Below are positions 45,637-55,455 of a stretch of 64,000 nt of DNA, one piece after another. The stretch is taken from positions 1 to 64,000 of the forward strand of contig CAZTOU010000014.1 in assembly GCA_964615365.1 (NCBI GenBank), read 5' to 3'. Below the pieces are notes generated by a model. It was not told the origin of the DNA. It worked only from the letters and a program-made list of their open reading frames with translations, and did not search any database. Numbering within the stretch: the first letter of the stretch is position 1; the number at the start of each line of letters is the position of its first letter. Position numbers and translations under genes: made by a program. The stretch comes from CAVXZE01 sp964615365. Its GTDB lineage: Bacteria; Myxococcota_A; UBA9160; UBA6930.

Positions 45637-46695
45637 CTACGACCGGAGGTAGAAGTCCTCACACATCCCGAAGGAGCCGTCGACTCGGATCTCGTCACCC
45701 TCGGCGGTTCGCAGGCGGCCATGGAAGGCGCCGAAGGGCGCGCGATACCGGTTCTCGATGAGCAGGGCGTTGACGTCGATGGTGCGAACCACCTCCGGCT
45801 CGAAGGTCAGCTCGACCATCCCCTCCCGATCGCAGATGACCCACGGCTTTCGATGATCCCGATCGTCGAACTCGAAGCTCACCGGCGGCAGGAGGCTCAA
45901 GCGGCCGTCCCGCCAGACGCAGTTCTCGTTGTACGCGTGCTGGTCCTCCACCTGGTTGTCGGTCAGGTTGAAGCCGATCAGACGCCCGTCCGGCTCACGG
46001 CTCCCGCCCGTGGCCCAGTGCCACTTCATCACCAGCGGGTAGTAGCCCTGGTGGATGTCGATCAGGCCGTAGCTCCGCTGGGGAAGGAAATCGACGTGCT
46101 TCCCATCGAGCGTCATGCTCCCCTCGATGGGACAGGTGAACTTGTGTGAGTACATGGCGCCCTGATTGGGCAGCGGGAGACAGACCACGATCGGCTCGCT
46201 GCTGTCGGGCGGCTCGAGACAGCGGAAGCGTCCCGCGACCGGCGGCAATTCCCTGCTCGCCGCGATCGCGATATCGATCCCAATGTAGCCCGTGTTTATG
46301 GCGTTCCGGAACTCGAGCGAGAACCCCGGGGATCGGTAGACCGCCTGGCTCTCCAGGATGTTCGGGGGCAGGCCGAGACTCCACGGCGGAAATCTGCGCT
46401 CGTGGAAGTGAATGGTGCCATCCTCGCGCGAGTAGATGCAGACCTGCGCCAGTCCCAGGCTCTTGGCGTTGAACAGGGCGACGCTCAGGTAGTACTGGTC
46501 GTTGACCAGAGCGAAGTGTTCCCATTCCTTGAGGCGCCAGTTCTTGAGCCAGCGCGGCCAGGGCAGGAGCGCTCCCAGGCGGGCATCGAGCGGGTTGACG
46601 CGCCGGAAGGGAGCCTTGTAGGTGCCGAGGGCGAAGCGACCCTCGCTAACCAGGTTGGGCGGGGTGGGAAGAATGGAACGCAAGCCCGGGCTCAT
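45637..46695 (-). CDS. DUF2804 family protein
   Basis: A 352-residue soluble protein. ATG 46695, with AGGAG six bases before it, gives an N-terminus LPTPPNLVSEGRFALGTYKA. The sequence matches the DUF2804 pattern, including EWEHFALVNDQYYLSVALF, HKFTCPIEGSMTLDG, DIHQGYYPLVMKWHWATGG and GFNLTDNQVEDQHAYNENC. DUF2804 is a large beta-rich fold related to lipocalin-like families and has no established function. It lies 107 bases upstream of the FAD/Fe-S oxidase operon, on the same strand, and may be part of that transcript. Confidence 0.85.
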   Translation of the reverse strand: MSPGLRSILPTPPNLVSEGRFALGTYKAPFRRVNPLDARLGALLPWPRWLKNWRLKEWEHFALVNDQYYLSVALFNAKSLGLAQVCIYSREDGTIHFHERRFPPWSLGLPPNILESQAVYRSPGFSLEFRNAINTGYIGIDIAIAASRELPPVAGRFRCLEPPDSSEPIVVCLPLPNQGAMYSHKFTCPIEGSMTLDGKHVDFLPQRSYGLIDIHQGYYPLVMKWHWATGGSREPDGRLIGFNLTDNQVEDQHAYNENCVWRDGRLSLLPPVSFEFDDRDHRKPWVICDREGMVELTFEPEVVRTIDVNALLIENRYRAPFGAFHGRLRTAEGDEIRVDGSFGMCEDFYLRS

Positions 46696-46909
46696 CAGCG
46701 GCTCCTGGGATCGAGGTCGCCGCCGGTCGGCCAGCTTCCCACGAGATCCGTTTGGCGTCGGACCAGTATAGAGAAGTCGGTGGGAGCCATGGGTGTCCTC
46801 CTGACCCGGCGGAAATCGCCTAACCTTTGGGTCGAGAGGCTGCACTGCCGGGGCCAGTCCCAGGCGCCGGCGGAGGCCCGGGTCGAACACTCGAGAAAGG
46901 AATCCCCCC

Positions 46910-47356
46910 ATGCCCAACTTCAGCGAGATCCCCTGGATCGCAGAACACATCAAGCTCTACCAGACCGACCCCGAGAAGGCGCACACGTGGGATTCGACCG
47001 TCGTCGGTGGCCCCGGCCCGCTGCCGGCCCTTCTGCTCACGACGACGGGAAGGAAGTCGGGTCAGCCACGTCCGGCCCCCTTGATCTACGGCGAGGCCGG
47101 AGACAGCTACGTCATCATCGCCTCGAAGGGCGGGCTGCCGACCCACCCCGTCTGGTACCTGAACCTCGAGGCGAATCCCCGCTGCGAGCTCATGGTGGGC
47201 CCCAAGGCGGTCTCCGCTCGAGCCCGGGTCGCCGAGGGCGAGGAGCGCGAGCGCCTCTGGGAGCGGATGGCCGAGATCTATCCGCCCTACCGCGAGTACC
47301 AGGAGCGCGCTGGAGAGCGCACCATCCCGGTGGTGGTCCTCGATCCGGTGGGCTAA
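46910..47356 (+). CDS. Deazaflavin-dependent nitroreductase family protein
   Basis: A 148-residue split-barrel protein of the DDN/DUF385 family. Characteristic runs are LLLTTTGRKSGQPRPAPLIY, VIIASKGGLPTHPVWYLNL and YREYQERAGERTIPVVVL. Family members bind F420 (or another flavin) and reduce quinones, nitro compounds and other electrophiles. F420 synthesis in this organism is not shown here. GGAGGAA-type Shine-Dalgarno bases lie close upstream of the ATG. The gene stands alone and converges with serB across 124 bases that contain a nested hairpin. Confidence 0.85.
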   Translation: MPNFSEIPWIAEHIKLYQTDPEKAHTWDSTVVGGPGPLPALLLTTTGRKSGQPRPAPLIYGEAGDSYVIIASKGGLPTHPVWYLNLEANPRCELMVGPKAVSARARVAEGEERERLWERMAEIYPPYREYQERAGERTIPVVVLDPVG

Positions 47357-47415
47357 CCCGTCGCTTCCCCGCGTCGGCGCCCTTCCTCCACGACCTGGCG
47401 CTCGGGGTAACGGGT
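47356..47415. terminator. Nested hairpin between convergent genes
   Basis: Three stems fold together: ACCCGT (47356-47361) with ACGGGT (47410-47415), CCCCG (47367-47371) with CGGGG (47403-47407), and GCGCC (47377-47381) with GGCGC (47397-47401). It sits just after the deazaflavin-protein stop and before the end of serB, so it could stop transcription from both sides. No T run is present. Confidence 0.4.
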
Positions 47416-47480
47416 GTAGAGAAGCCCAGTGCATAGGCGATCCGCCTTCCTCGGGGCATCGGCTCGGGCACGGGCCGGCC

Positions 47481-48695
47481 TCAGCTCATCAGGTCGCGGT
47501 CGCGAATGCCCATGAGATAGAGGATCCCGTCCAGGCCGATGGTCGACAAGGAGTGCTCGGCCCCCTCGCGCACGATGGGCTTGGCGTGGAAGGCGATGCC
47601 GAGCCCCGCGAGGTTCAACATGGGCAGGTCGTTGGCGCCGTCTCCGACGGCGATCACCTGCTCCAGGCTGATTCCCTCCTCCCGGGCGATCTCCTGGAGG
47701 AGGTCCGCCTTTCTGCGGCCGTCCACGATGTCGCCGACCACCTCTCCGGTGACGACTCCATCCCTGACTTCCAGCTCGTTGGCGTGCAGGTGATCGATGC
47801 CGAGGCGCTCCTGCAGAAGCCGACCGAAGTAGGTGAACCCGCCCGAGAGGATGGCGATCTTGTACCCCAGGGACTTGAGCGTCTCGGCCAGGCGCTCGGC
47901 GCCTTCCATGAGCGTCAGCTCCGAAGCGATCCGCTGCAGGGCCGACTCGTCCAATCCCTTGAGGAGCGCGACCCGTCTGGTGAAGCTCTCGACGAAATCC
48001 AGCTCGCCCCGCATCGCCGCCGCCGTGATTCCGGCCACCTCGTCGCCCACGCCCGCGGCGGCGGCCAGCTCGTCGATGAACTCGTAGGGGACGAGGGTGG
48101 AGTCCATGTCGAGTGCGACGAGGCGGCGGTTGCGCCGATAGACGTTGTCCTCCTGAAAGGCGATGTCGAAGCCGAGCTCGGCGGATACCTGCATGAATCG
48201 GGCCCGAATGTCGGGCAGGCTCTCGGTGCGTCCACTCACCGTCAGCTCGATGCAGAAGCGCCGCGACCGATCGGGGTGGTGTAGCGGAACGCGTTCCGAA
48301 AGGCGGGAGATGTCGTCGATGTTGAGTCCGTGCTCGGAAAGAATGCCGGCGATGGCGGAGATCTGTCGGGCGGTGATCTGGGGGCCGAGAACGGTGATGA
48401 TGTAACGCCGACGGTGCTGATGGTGGACCCACTGCTCGTATTCGCCGTCGGAGATGGGCGTGAACCGGATGTCCACACCGAGCTCGTGAGCGCAGAAGAC
48501 CATATCCTTGAGCACCGGAGCGGGCTCCGACCTCTCCGGGATCTCGATCAGCAGACCCAGCGACAGGGTGTCGTGTATCACCGCCTGGCCGATGTCGAGG
48601 ACGTTGACATCGTACTGGGACAGGATGGCGGTCAGTGAGGACGTCAGTCCGGGCCGGTCGCGACCCGAGACATTGACGAGGACGATCTCACTCAT
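47481..48695 (-). CDS. serB: Phosphoserine phosphatase with two ACT domains
   Basis: A 404-residue enzyme that removes phosphate from O-phosphoserine in the last step of serine synthesis. Two N-terminal ACT domains (about 1-80 and 95-180) begin with VNVSGRDRPGLTSSL. The haloacid dehalogenase catalytic part follows: LDMDSTL with both aspartates near residue 195, LSGGFTYFG, a lysine in DGRRKADLLQ, and AVGDGANDLPML. The layout matches the ACT-fused SerB of mycobacteria and many proteobacteria. The ACT domains allow serine feedback regulation. It diverges from the sucA gene by 322 bases. Confidence 0.93.
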   Translation of the reverse strand: MSEIVLVNVSGRDRPGLTSSLTAILSQYDVNVLDIGQAVIHDTLSLGLLIEIPERSEPAPVLKDMVFCAHELGVDIRFTPISDGEYEQWVHHQHRRRYIITVLGPQITARQISAIAGILSEHGLNIDDISRLSERVPLHHPDRSRRFCIELTVSGRTESLPDIRARFMQVSAELGFDIAFQEDNVYRRNRRLVALDMDSTLVPYEFIDELAAAAGVGDEVAGITAAAMRGELDFVESFTRRVALLKGLDESALQRIASELTLMEGAERLAETLKSLGYKIAILSGGFTYFGRLLQERLGIDHLHANELEVRDGVVTGEVVGDIVDGRRKADLLQEIAREEGISLEQVIAVGDGANDLPMLNLAGLGIAFHAKPIVREGAEHSLSTIGLDGILYLMGIRDRDLMS

Positions 48696-49017
48696 GGGCG
48701 AATCAGTCTAGGGAGCGCCGGAAGGGAGTCAAGCGGTTTCGACACCGGCTCCTGGGGCCAGAAACGCCTCCGCAAGGGTCCGAAGATCCCTCCCCGAGCC
48801 GTACGGGGCGGAGCAGGGGTGCCCGAAGGACACCCTAGGGATCGCGGACCCCGGGAAATGACGCTTCAGTGAGGTAAGTTCGTATTGGTGACCCGGGCGA
48901 AGGCAGCGGCTGCCCGTAGACCGGCCGGAATCGGCTCTGGAGGCGTACCACCAGGACGCTGTCCTTCGGTCCGGCGGCCGCAGCGCGCCCGTTTCCCCCA
49001 ATAGGAGCGAGTCAAAG
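48696..49017. other. Intergenic region upstream of sucA
   Basis: A 322-base spacer between the divergent serB and sucA genes, holding the promoters for both. A perfect 11-base palindrome, GCAGCGGCTGC, lies near 48904. AGGAG is ten bases before the GTG start of sucA. I found no match to a known riboswitch, though a structured leader cannot be excluded by eye. Confidence 0.35.
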
Positions 49018-51771
49018 GTGGCAAGCGAACCCGCATCCAGCCCAAGCCCTCCCGTCATGTCCGTCCTGTCGAGCGCCGACTACGTCGACGAGATGTACGA
49101 GCGCTGGAAGCAGGATCCTTCGGCCCTGTCCGAAGAGTGGCGTCTCTTCTTCACGGGCTTCGAACTCGCCATGTGCCCCCGCAACTGCGTGGCCAGCGAG
49201 CGCGCCACGGCCCAGTCGCGGGTGGCGAGCCTGATCTTCGCCTATCGCAGCATCGGCCATCTCATCGCGCAGACCAACCCCATCGAGGCGAGTCCGGCCA
49301 GTCACACCGAGCTCGAACTCTCGGCCTTCGACCTCGGCTCCGAGCACCTCGACATGGTCTTCGACACCGGCCATCTCGGCGGCCCGCAGCGAATCACACT
49401 GCGCAAGATCCTGGAGATCCTGCGCGACGCCTACTGCCGCAACGTCGGGGTGGAGTATCTGCACATCCAGGAGAGGCCCGTCCGGCGCTGGCTGCAGCAG
49501 GAGATGGAGCCCGTCCGCAACCGGCCCGAGCTTCCCCCGGAGAGAAAGACCCGGATTCTCACACAGCTCATCGACGCCGAGCTCTTCGAGACCTTCACCC
49601 ACCGCCGCTACCAGGGGCAGAAGCGGTTCTCCCTGGAGGGGGCCGAGTCGCTGATTCCCGCCCTCCACCAGTTCATGGAGACGGCCGCCGAGAACGGCGT
49701 CGAAGACGTGGTGCTGGGGATGGCCCACCGCGGGCGGTTGAACGTGCTCGCCAACATCCTCCACAAGCCGTACCAGACCATCTTCCACGAGTTCGAGGAC
49801 AACATCGCCCCCGATCCGACGGGCGGCGACGGCGATGTCAAGTACCACCGCGGGTACACGTCCGAGTACGTGACCCCGAGCGGCGACACCGTCCACGTCA
49901 GCCTCACCGCCAACCCCAGCCACCTCGAGGCGGTGGACCCCGTGGTGGAGGGTCGCGCGCGCGCCAAGCAGCGGCGGCGCGATGACACGGAGCACCGCAA
50001 GAAGGTGGTGCCGCTTCTGATCCACGGCGACGCGGCATTCTCCGGCCAGGGACTGGTGGCGGAGACCTTCAACCTGTCGCAGCTCAAGGGGTATCGCACC
50101 GGCGGCACGGTCCACATCGTGATCGACAACCAGATCGGCTTCACCGCGCTGCCGGGAGAGTCGCGCTCCTCCCGTTACTCCACCGACATCGCCAAGCTCG
50201 TGGAGGCGCCCATCTTCCACGTCAACGGCGACGACCCGGAGGCGGTCTGCTACGTGATCGACCTCTCCCTTCGCTTCCGCCAGGAATTCGGGCGGGACGT
50301 CGTCGTCGACATGCTGTGCTACCGCAAGCACGGGCACAATGAAGGCGACGAGCCGGCGTTCACCCAGCCCCTCATGTACCAGAACATCGAGAGCCACCCC
50401 GCGGTTCGCGAGCTCTATCAGCTGCGGCTCGAAAGGGAGCACATCCTCAGCCCGGAAGACAGCACCCGGCTCTCGAACGACTTCACCGATCGCCTGCGCG
50501 AGGCCTTCGAGAGCGTTCAGGAGAGCTGCCCGCTGCCCCTCCAGGACGACGGCCACGCCTTCGGCGGCCTCTGGTCCGGGCTCAACAACCCGTACTCCCA
50601 CGAGCCGGTGGAGACCGGAGTCCCCCACCAGGAGCTGGTGCAGGTGGCCCGCGCCCTCACCACGGTTCCCGAGGGCTTTCGCCTCCACCGCAAGATCGAG
50701 CGACGGCTCGCGGCTCAGCTCGAGGCCGTCGCCGATCACAAGGACGTGGACTGGAGCCTGGCCGAGCTTCTCGCCTTCGGGGGCCTTCTCTCCGAGAGGT
50801 ACCCGGTGCGGCTGAGCGGTCAGGACTCGATCCGCGGCACCTTTTCACAGCGCCACGCCGCGTGGTTCGACACCGAGACGCAGGAGGTTCACATCCCGCT
50901 CAATCACATCCACGAGGAGCAGGAGAACTTCTGCGTCTACAACAGCATGCTCTCCGAGGCCGCGGTGCTCGGCTTCGACTACGGCTACTCACTGGTGGAT
51001 CCCGACATCCTGGTGATCTGGGAGGCGCAGTTCGGCGACTTTGCCAACGGGGCCCAGATGATCATCGACCAGTTCATCACCGCCGCCCTCGACAAGTGGC
51101 AACGCGGGTCGGGCCTGGTCATGCTGCTCCCCCATGGCTACGAGGGGCAGGGCCCCGAGCACTCCAACGCCTATCTCGAGCGCTACCTCACGCTGTGTGC
51201 CGAGGACAACATCCAGGTCTGCAACCTCACCACCCCCGCGCAGTACTTCCACGCCCTGCGCCGGCAGATGATGCGGCCGCTCCGGCGCCCCCTGGTCGTC
51301 ATGTCCCCCAAGAGCCTGCTGCGCCACCGTCGGGCGGTGTCGCCGGTCGACGGGCTGGTGTCGGACCGCTTCCACGAGGTGCTCGACGATCCGTCACCGC
51401 CGGCCCGGCCGCGACGCCTGGTGCTGTGCAGCGGGAAGGTCTTCTACGATCTCGCGGAGGGTCGCGATGCGGCCGGCATCGACGACGTCGCGATCGTGCG
51501 CGTCGAGCAGCTCTACCCCTTCAACTCGGAGCTGTTTCGCCGGATCCTCGAGCCCTACCTGGGTGCGGAGACCGTGGTGTGGGCCCAGGAGGAGACCGGG
51601 AACCGCGGTGCCTGGAGCTACATGCTGCCCATTCTGCACGCGAATCTACCAGATCACGAGATCGCCTATGCGGGTCGCTCGCCGAGCGCCAGCCCGGCCA
51701 CGGGCTCGCTTCGCGTGCACCGCATGCAGCAGGCGGAGGTGGTGGCAGAGGCGCTCGGAGCCCCGAGGTGA
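49018..51771 (+). CDS. sucA: 2-oxoglutarate dehydrogenase E1 component
   Basis: A 917-residue thiamine-diphosphate enzyme that decarboxylates 2-oxoglutarate in the citric acid cycle and passes the succinyl group to the lipoyl domain of E2. The N-terminal lead-in YVDEMYERWKQDP is typical of sucA. Active-site segments include GMAHRGRLNVLAN, HGDAAFSGQGLVAETFNLSQ with the metal/TPP part GDxx..N, VIDNQIGFTALPG, and the transketolase-like EAQFGDFANGAQ. It starts a transcript with sucB and lpdA. The GTG at 49018 is used; the ATG at 49057 would lose 13 residues. Confidence 0.94.
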   Translation: MASEPASSPSPPVMSVLSSADYVDEMYERWKQDPSALSEEWRLFFTGFELAMCPRNCVASERATAQSRVASLIFAYRSIGHLIAQTNPIEASPASHTELELSAFDLGSEHLDMVFDTGHLGGPQRITLRKILEILRDAYCRNVGVEYLHIQERPVRRWLQQEMEPVRNRPELPPERKTRILTQLIDAELFETFTHRRYQGQKRFSLEGAESLIPALHQFMETAAENGVEDVVLGMAHRGRLNVLANILHKPYQTIFHEFEDNIAPDPTGGDGDVKYHRGYTSEYVTPSGDTVHVSLTANPSHLEAVDPVVEGRARAKQRRRDDTEHRKKVVPLLIHGDAAFSGQGLVAETFNLSQLKGYRTGGTVHIVIDNQIGFTALPGESRSSRYSTDIAKLVEAPIFHVNGDDPEAVCYVIDLSLRFRQEFGRDVVVDMLCYRKHGHNEGDEPAFTQPLMYQNIESHPAVRELYQLRLEREHILSPEDSTRLSNDFTDRLREAFESVQESCPLPLQDDGHAFGGLWSGLNNPYSHEPVETGVPHQELVQVARALTTVPEGFRLHRKIERRLAAQLEAVADHKDVDWSLAELLAFGGLLSERYPVRLSGQDSIRGTFSQRHAAWFDTETQEVHIPLNHIHEEQENFCVYNSMLSEAAVLGFDYGYSLVDPDILVIWEAQFGDFANGAQMIIDQFITAALDKWQRGSGLVMLLPHGYEGQGPEHSNAYLERYLTLCAEDNIQVCNLTTPAQYFHALRRQMMRPLRRPLVVMSPKSLLRHRRAVSPVDGLVSDRFHEVLDDPSPPARPRRLVLCSGKVFYDLAEGRDAAGIDDVAIVRVEQLYPFNSELFRRILEPYLGAETVVWAQEETGNRGAWSYMLPILHANLPDHEIAYAGRSPSASPATGSLRVHRMQQAEVVAEALGAPR

Positions 51772-51898
51772 GAGCCGCCGTCCCCCAGGAGTCACCGGGA
51801 TTCGATATGATGGCCCACCAGAGTCCGTGCCGGGCGCCTCTGCGAGCACCGGCGTCGAGCCGTAGCGACGTTGGCACGACGGCGACAGGGTGAATGCG

Positions 51899-53212
51899 AT
51901 GCTGCTTGAAGTGAAGATCCCCGAGGTCGGCGAGTCCATCACAGAGGGAATCCTCGTCGAGTGGCTGAAGGCCGACGGCGACTGGGTCGAGGTCGAGGAG
52001 CCGCTGCTGGAGCTCGAGACGGACAAGATCACCTTGACCGTCGACGCCGAGGTGGCCGGCCAGCTCGAGATCCTGGTGCCCGAGGGCGCGACGGTCCAGG
52101 TGGGCCAGGCGGTGGCCACCATCGACTCCGAGGCCGAGCCGCGGGCGGTGCCGACCGCGGAGCAGCCGATCCCCGCAGCCGAGGAGGCGGCGCAGAGCGC
52201 AGCGGAGACTGCCCTCTCTCCTCCGGCGGCAGCCGCCGTGCAGCCCTTGAGCCCTCCCGCCGGCATGCCCCAGGCCGCTGCCAAGCTGGAGCCCCTGAAA
52301 GGGCTCTCGCCGGCCGTGCAGCGGATGGTCGTGGAGCACCACCTGGATGCGGCGGCTATCGCAGGCAGCGGCCGGGACGGGCGGATCACCAAGACGGACG
52401 TGGTGCGACACATCGATGAGCAGCAGCGGCAGGGCGTGCCGTCTGATCCGGTCGACGCGGCGCCGACCGCGGCATCGGCCGCAGTCCCGGGTCAGCTCGT
52501 GGAGCTGGTGACGGAGAGGCAGACGCGGGCACCCATGACGCCCCTGCGCCAGCGGGTCGCCGAGCGGCTGGTGGACGTGCAGCAGCGCTCGGCCATCTTG
52601 ACCACCTTCAACGAGGTCGACATGAGCCGGGTGATGGCCCTCCGCGCCCGCTACAAGGACTCCTTCAAGGAGCGCCACGGCATCGGTCTCGGCTTCATGT
52701 CCTTCTTCATCAAGGCCTCGATCGACGCGCTCAAGGCGGTTCCCCAGGTGAACACCTACATCGACGGCACAGACGTCGTCACCAACCACTACTACGACAT
52801 CGGGATCGCGGTGAGCACCGACCGGGGCCTGGTGGTGCCGGTGTTGCGCGGCGCGGACCGGCTCTCCATGTCCGAGCTCGAGGCCGGGATCGCCGACTTC
52901 TCGCGCCGCGCCCAGGCGCGCAAGCTCGAGCTGAGCGAGCTCACCGGCGCGGTGTTCACGATCTCCAACGGGGGCATCTTCGGGTCGATGATGTCGACCC
53001 CGATCCTCAATCCGCCGGGGAGCGCGATCCTCGGCATGCACGCCATCAAGAAGCGGGCCGTGGTGGTCGGCGACGGGGTTGCGGTCCGGCCGATGATGTA
53101 CCTCGCCCTGTCGTACGACCATCGGATCATCGACGGTCGCGAGGCGGTGACCTTCCTCAAGCGCATCGTGGAGTGCATCGAGAACCCCGAGCGCATGCTG
53201 CTCGAGATCTGA
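51899..53212 (+). CDS. sucB: 2-oxoglutarate dehydrogenase E2, dihydrolipoyl succinyltransferase
   Basis: A 437-residue acyltransferase. The lipoyl domain (about 1-78) carries lysine 43 in ELETDKITL, where lipoate attaches. An Ala/Pro-rich linker of about 60 residues is followed by the peripheral-subunit-binding domain (SPAVQRMVVEHHLDAAAIAG). The catalytic domain ends with SYDHRIIDGREAVTFLK, containing the active-site His and Asp. The ATG at 51899 has AGGGTG six bases upstream and is preferred to the GTG at 51890. It lies between sucA and lpdA, with four bases to lpdA, so E1, E2 and E3 are made together. Confidence 0.93.
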   Translation: MLLEVKIPEVGESITEGILVEWLKADGDWVEVEEPLLELETDKITLTVDAEVAGQLEILVPEGATVQVGQAVATIDSEAEPRAVPTAEQPIPAAEEAAQSAAETALSPPAAAAVQPLSPPAGMPQAAAKLEPLKGLSPAVQRMVVEHHLDAAAIAGSGRDGRITKTDVVRHIDEQQRQGVPSDPVDAAPTAASAAVPGQLVELVTERQTRAPMTPLRQRVAERLVDVQQRSAILTTFNEVDMSRVMALRARYKDSFKERHGIGLGFMSFFIKASIDALKAVPQVNTYIDGTDVVTNHYYDIGIAVSTDRGLVVPVLRGADRLSMSELEAGIADFSRRAQARKLELSELTGAVFTISNGGIFGSMMSTPILNPPGSAILGMHAIKKRAVVVGDGVAVRPMMYLALSYDHRIIDGREAVTFLKRIVECIENPERMLLEI

Positions 53213-53216
53213 GGCC

Positions 53217-54614
53217 ATGGAGAGCTACGATCTGGTGATCATCGGTGCCGGGCCCGGGGGCTACGTGTGCGCCGTCCGCGCCGCTCAGCTCGGGCTCGCC
53301 ACAGCGCTCGTCGAGAAGCGCTCCACACTCGGAGGCACCTGCCTCAACGTCGGATGCATTCCATCCAAGGCCCTCCTGGAATCGAGCGAGCTGTACGCCG
53401 CCGCACGCCAGGGCTTCGCGGGCCACGGCATCGTGGCCGACGGCCTGGCGATCGACCTTCCCCAGATGATGACGCGCAAGAGCGGGATCGTGAAGGAGTT
53501 GGTGGACGGCGTCGCGATGCTGATGAAGAAGAACAAGGTGTCCGTCCACACTGGTCGCGGCGTGCTCACCGCGCCCGGTCGGGTGACGGTCCAGACCGGC
53601 GACCGCCAGGAGGAGCTCGCGGCCAAGGCGGTGTGCCTGGCGATGGGCGCGGAGGCGGTGGAGCTGCCCTTCGCTCCCTTCGACGGAGAGCGCATCGTCT
53701 CCTCCACCGAGGCGCTGTCCTTCACGGAGGTGCCGGAGAGGCTCGTGGTGATCGGCGCAGGGGCGGTGGGCCTCGAGCTGGGAAGCGTGTGGAGCCGCCT
53801 CGGTGCCAAGGTCACGGTGGTGGAGATGCTGCCCGGCATCGCGCCCTTCGCCGACACGCAGATGTCCGGCGCTCTGCAGCGGGCTCTCACCGCTCAGGGC
53901 CTCGAGTTCCACCTGGAGAGCAGGGTGACCGGGGTCGCGTCCCTCGAGAACGGCGCCGAGGTGAGCTTCGAGGACAAGGATGGAAACGGCCACCGGGTCG
54001 AGTGCGACAAGGTGCTGGTGGCGGTCGGCCGCAAGCCCGGCACCGAGGGCTCCGGCATCGCGGAGATGGGGATCGAGCTCGACGAGGAGCGGCGCGTTCT
54101 GGTGGACGAGCGTTTCTGCACCAGCATCGAGGGGGTGTACGCGATCGGCGATCTCATCCGCGGGCCCATGCTCGCCCACAAGGCGGAGGAAGAGGGCATC
54201 GCCCTCGCCGAGCTGCTGGCTGGGAAGGCCGGCCACGTCGACTACGACACCATTCCCAACGTGATCTACACGGAGCCCGAGCTGGCCATGGTCGGCAGGA
54301 CCGAGGCGGAGCTCAAGGAAGCCGGGGTACCGTTCTCCGCCGGCCGCTTCCTGTTCCGCAACAACGGCCGCGCCAAGGGTCTCGGCCTGCTCGACGGCAT
54401 GGTGAAGATCCTCGCGCACCGGGAGACCGACGCGATCCTCGGCGTGCACATGGTGGGGCCACGGGTATCCGAGCTGATCGCCGAGGCAGTGGTGGCCATG
54501 GAGTTCCAGGCGTCGGCCGAGGATCTCGCGCGCACCTGCCACGCCCACCCCACCCTCTCGGAGGTGGTGCGCGAGGCGGCACTGGCGGTGGACAAGCGCG
54601 CGATCCACTCGTGA
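53217..54614 (+). CDS. lpdA: Dihydrolipoyl dehydrogenase (E3)
   Basis: A 465-residue FAD enzyme that reoxidises dihydrolipoamide of the E2 subunit with NAD. The N-terminal FAD motif is VIIGAGPGGY, the redox disulfide is Cys42-Cys47 in GGTCLNVGCIPSKALL, and the NAD-binding motif is VIGAGAVGLELGSVWSRLG near 180. AIGDLIRGPMLAHKAEEEG and the C-terminal HAHPTLSEVV with the catalytic His-Glu complete the set. Length is standard. Third gene of the 2-oxoglutarate dehydrogenase operon; the same E3 could also serve other 2-oxoacid complexes. Confidence 0.95.
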   Translation: MESYDLVIIGAGPGGYVCAVRAAQLGLATALVEKRSTLGGTCLNVGCIPSKALLESSELYAAARQGFAGHGIVADGLAIDLPQMMTRKSGIVKELVDGVAMLMKKNKVSVHTGRGVLTAPGRVTVQTGDRQEELAAKAVCLAMGAEAVELPFAPFDGERIVSSTEALSFTEVPERLVVIGAGAVGLELGSVWSRLGAKVTVVEMLPGIAPFADTQMSGALQRALTAQGLEFHLESRVTGVASLENGAEVSFEDKDGNGHRVECDKVLVAVGRKPGTEGSGIAEMGIELDEERRVLVDERFCTSIEGVYAIGDLIRGPMLAHKAEEEGIALAELLAGKAGHVDYDTIPNVIYTEPELAMVGRTEAELKEAGVPFSAGRFLFRNNGRAKGLGLLDGMVKILAHRETDAILGVHMVGPRVSELIAEAVVAMEFQASAEDLARTCHAHPTLSEVVREAALAVDKRAIHS

Positions 54615-54632
54615 GTGGATCGAGGCCCAGTC

Positions 54633-55412
54633 ATGCGGATCGACGCCCACCTCCACCTGGACATCTACGGGGAGGATGCGACGGCCGCCATCGCGGAGAT
54701 CGAGGAGCTCCGCATCTTCTCGGTCTCGGTCGCCCTCGATGCGGACGCCTACGGGGCGACCAAGAAGCTCGCCGGTGACTGCCCCTTCGTGCTACCCGCC
54801 TTCGGCATCCACCCGTGGATGGCTCCCGATCACGCGGAGCGGCTGGATCGACTCGGTGTGCTCGTCGCCGATACGCCGATGATCGGCGAGATCGGCCTCG
54901 ACCATCACTGGGTGAAGGATCCGGGGGCGTATCCCGCGCAGATGCGGGTGCTCGAGTTCTTCCTCGACGCTGCCCGCGACCAGGACAAGGTCGTGAATCT
55001 CCACACCAAGGGAGCCGAGCACGAGGTCGCCGAGGCCCTTCGGCGCTACGACACCCGGCGCGCCATCGTACACTGGTACTCGGGGCCGATGGATGCGTTC
55101 CGCGAGCTCGCCGACCTGGGCGTCTACTTCACGGTCGGCGTGGAGGTGCTTCGCTCGGACGCCATTCGTGAGGTCGCGCGGGCGATTCCACCGGAACGCC
55201 TCCTGAGCGAAACGGACAACCCCGGAGCCTCCCGTTGGCACGCCACGGCTCCGGGGCGTCCCCGGCTGCTGCTCGAGGTGCTGGACGAGCTCGCCCGGGT
55301 GCTGGGGTGCTCCACCGTGGCCGTCGAGGAGCGGGTCCACGAGAACTTCCTCGCGCTTGCGGACGGAGACGACCGGCTGCTCGCGCCGTTCGAGCGGGCG
55401 GACGACTCGTAG
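54633..55412 (+). CDS. TatD-like metal-dependent hydrolase
   Basis: A 259-residue TIM-barrel hydrolase of the TatD family. Metal-binding and catalytic elements are AHLHLD at the N-terminus, GIHPWM, GEIGLDHHW, LHTKGAEHE, VHWYSG and ETDNPG. TatD proteins are often 3'-5' DNA exonucleases, but more divergent members such as this one may hydrolyse other substrates. It begins 18 bases after lpdA; a GTG at 54615 would add six residues. It sits between the 2-oxoglutarate dehydrogenase genes and phnX, all on one strand. Its part in either pathway is not evident. Confidence 0.83.
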   Translation: MRIDAHLHLDIYGEDATAAIAEIEELRIFSVSVALDADAYGATKKLAGDCPFVLPAFGIHPWMAPDHAERLDRLGVLVADTPMIGEIGLDHHWVKDPGAYPAQMRVLEFFLDAARDQDKVVNLHTKGAEHEVAEALRRYDTRRAIVHWYSGPMDAFRELADLGVYFTVGVEVLRSDAIREVARAIPPERLLSETDNPGASRWHATAPGRPRLLLEVLDELARVLGCSTVAVEERVHENFLALADGDDRLLAPFERADDS

Positions 55413-55455
55413 CCCGGGCGCGATCCAGGGAAGCGGCCTCTGCAGAGGACGGGTG

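Noticed and set aside
48890..48930. Riboswitch in the sucA leader
   Set aside because: Only a short palindrome is visible; no conserved riboswitch core could be recognised by eye.
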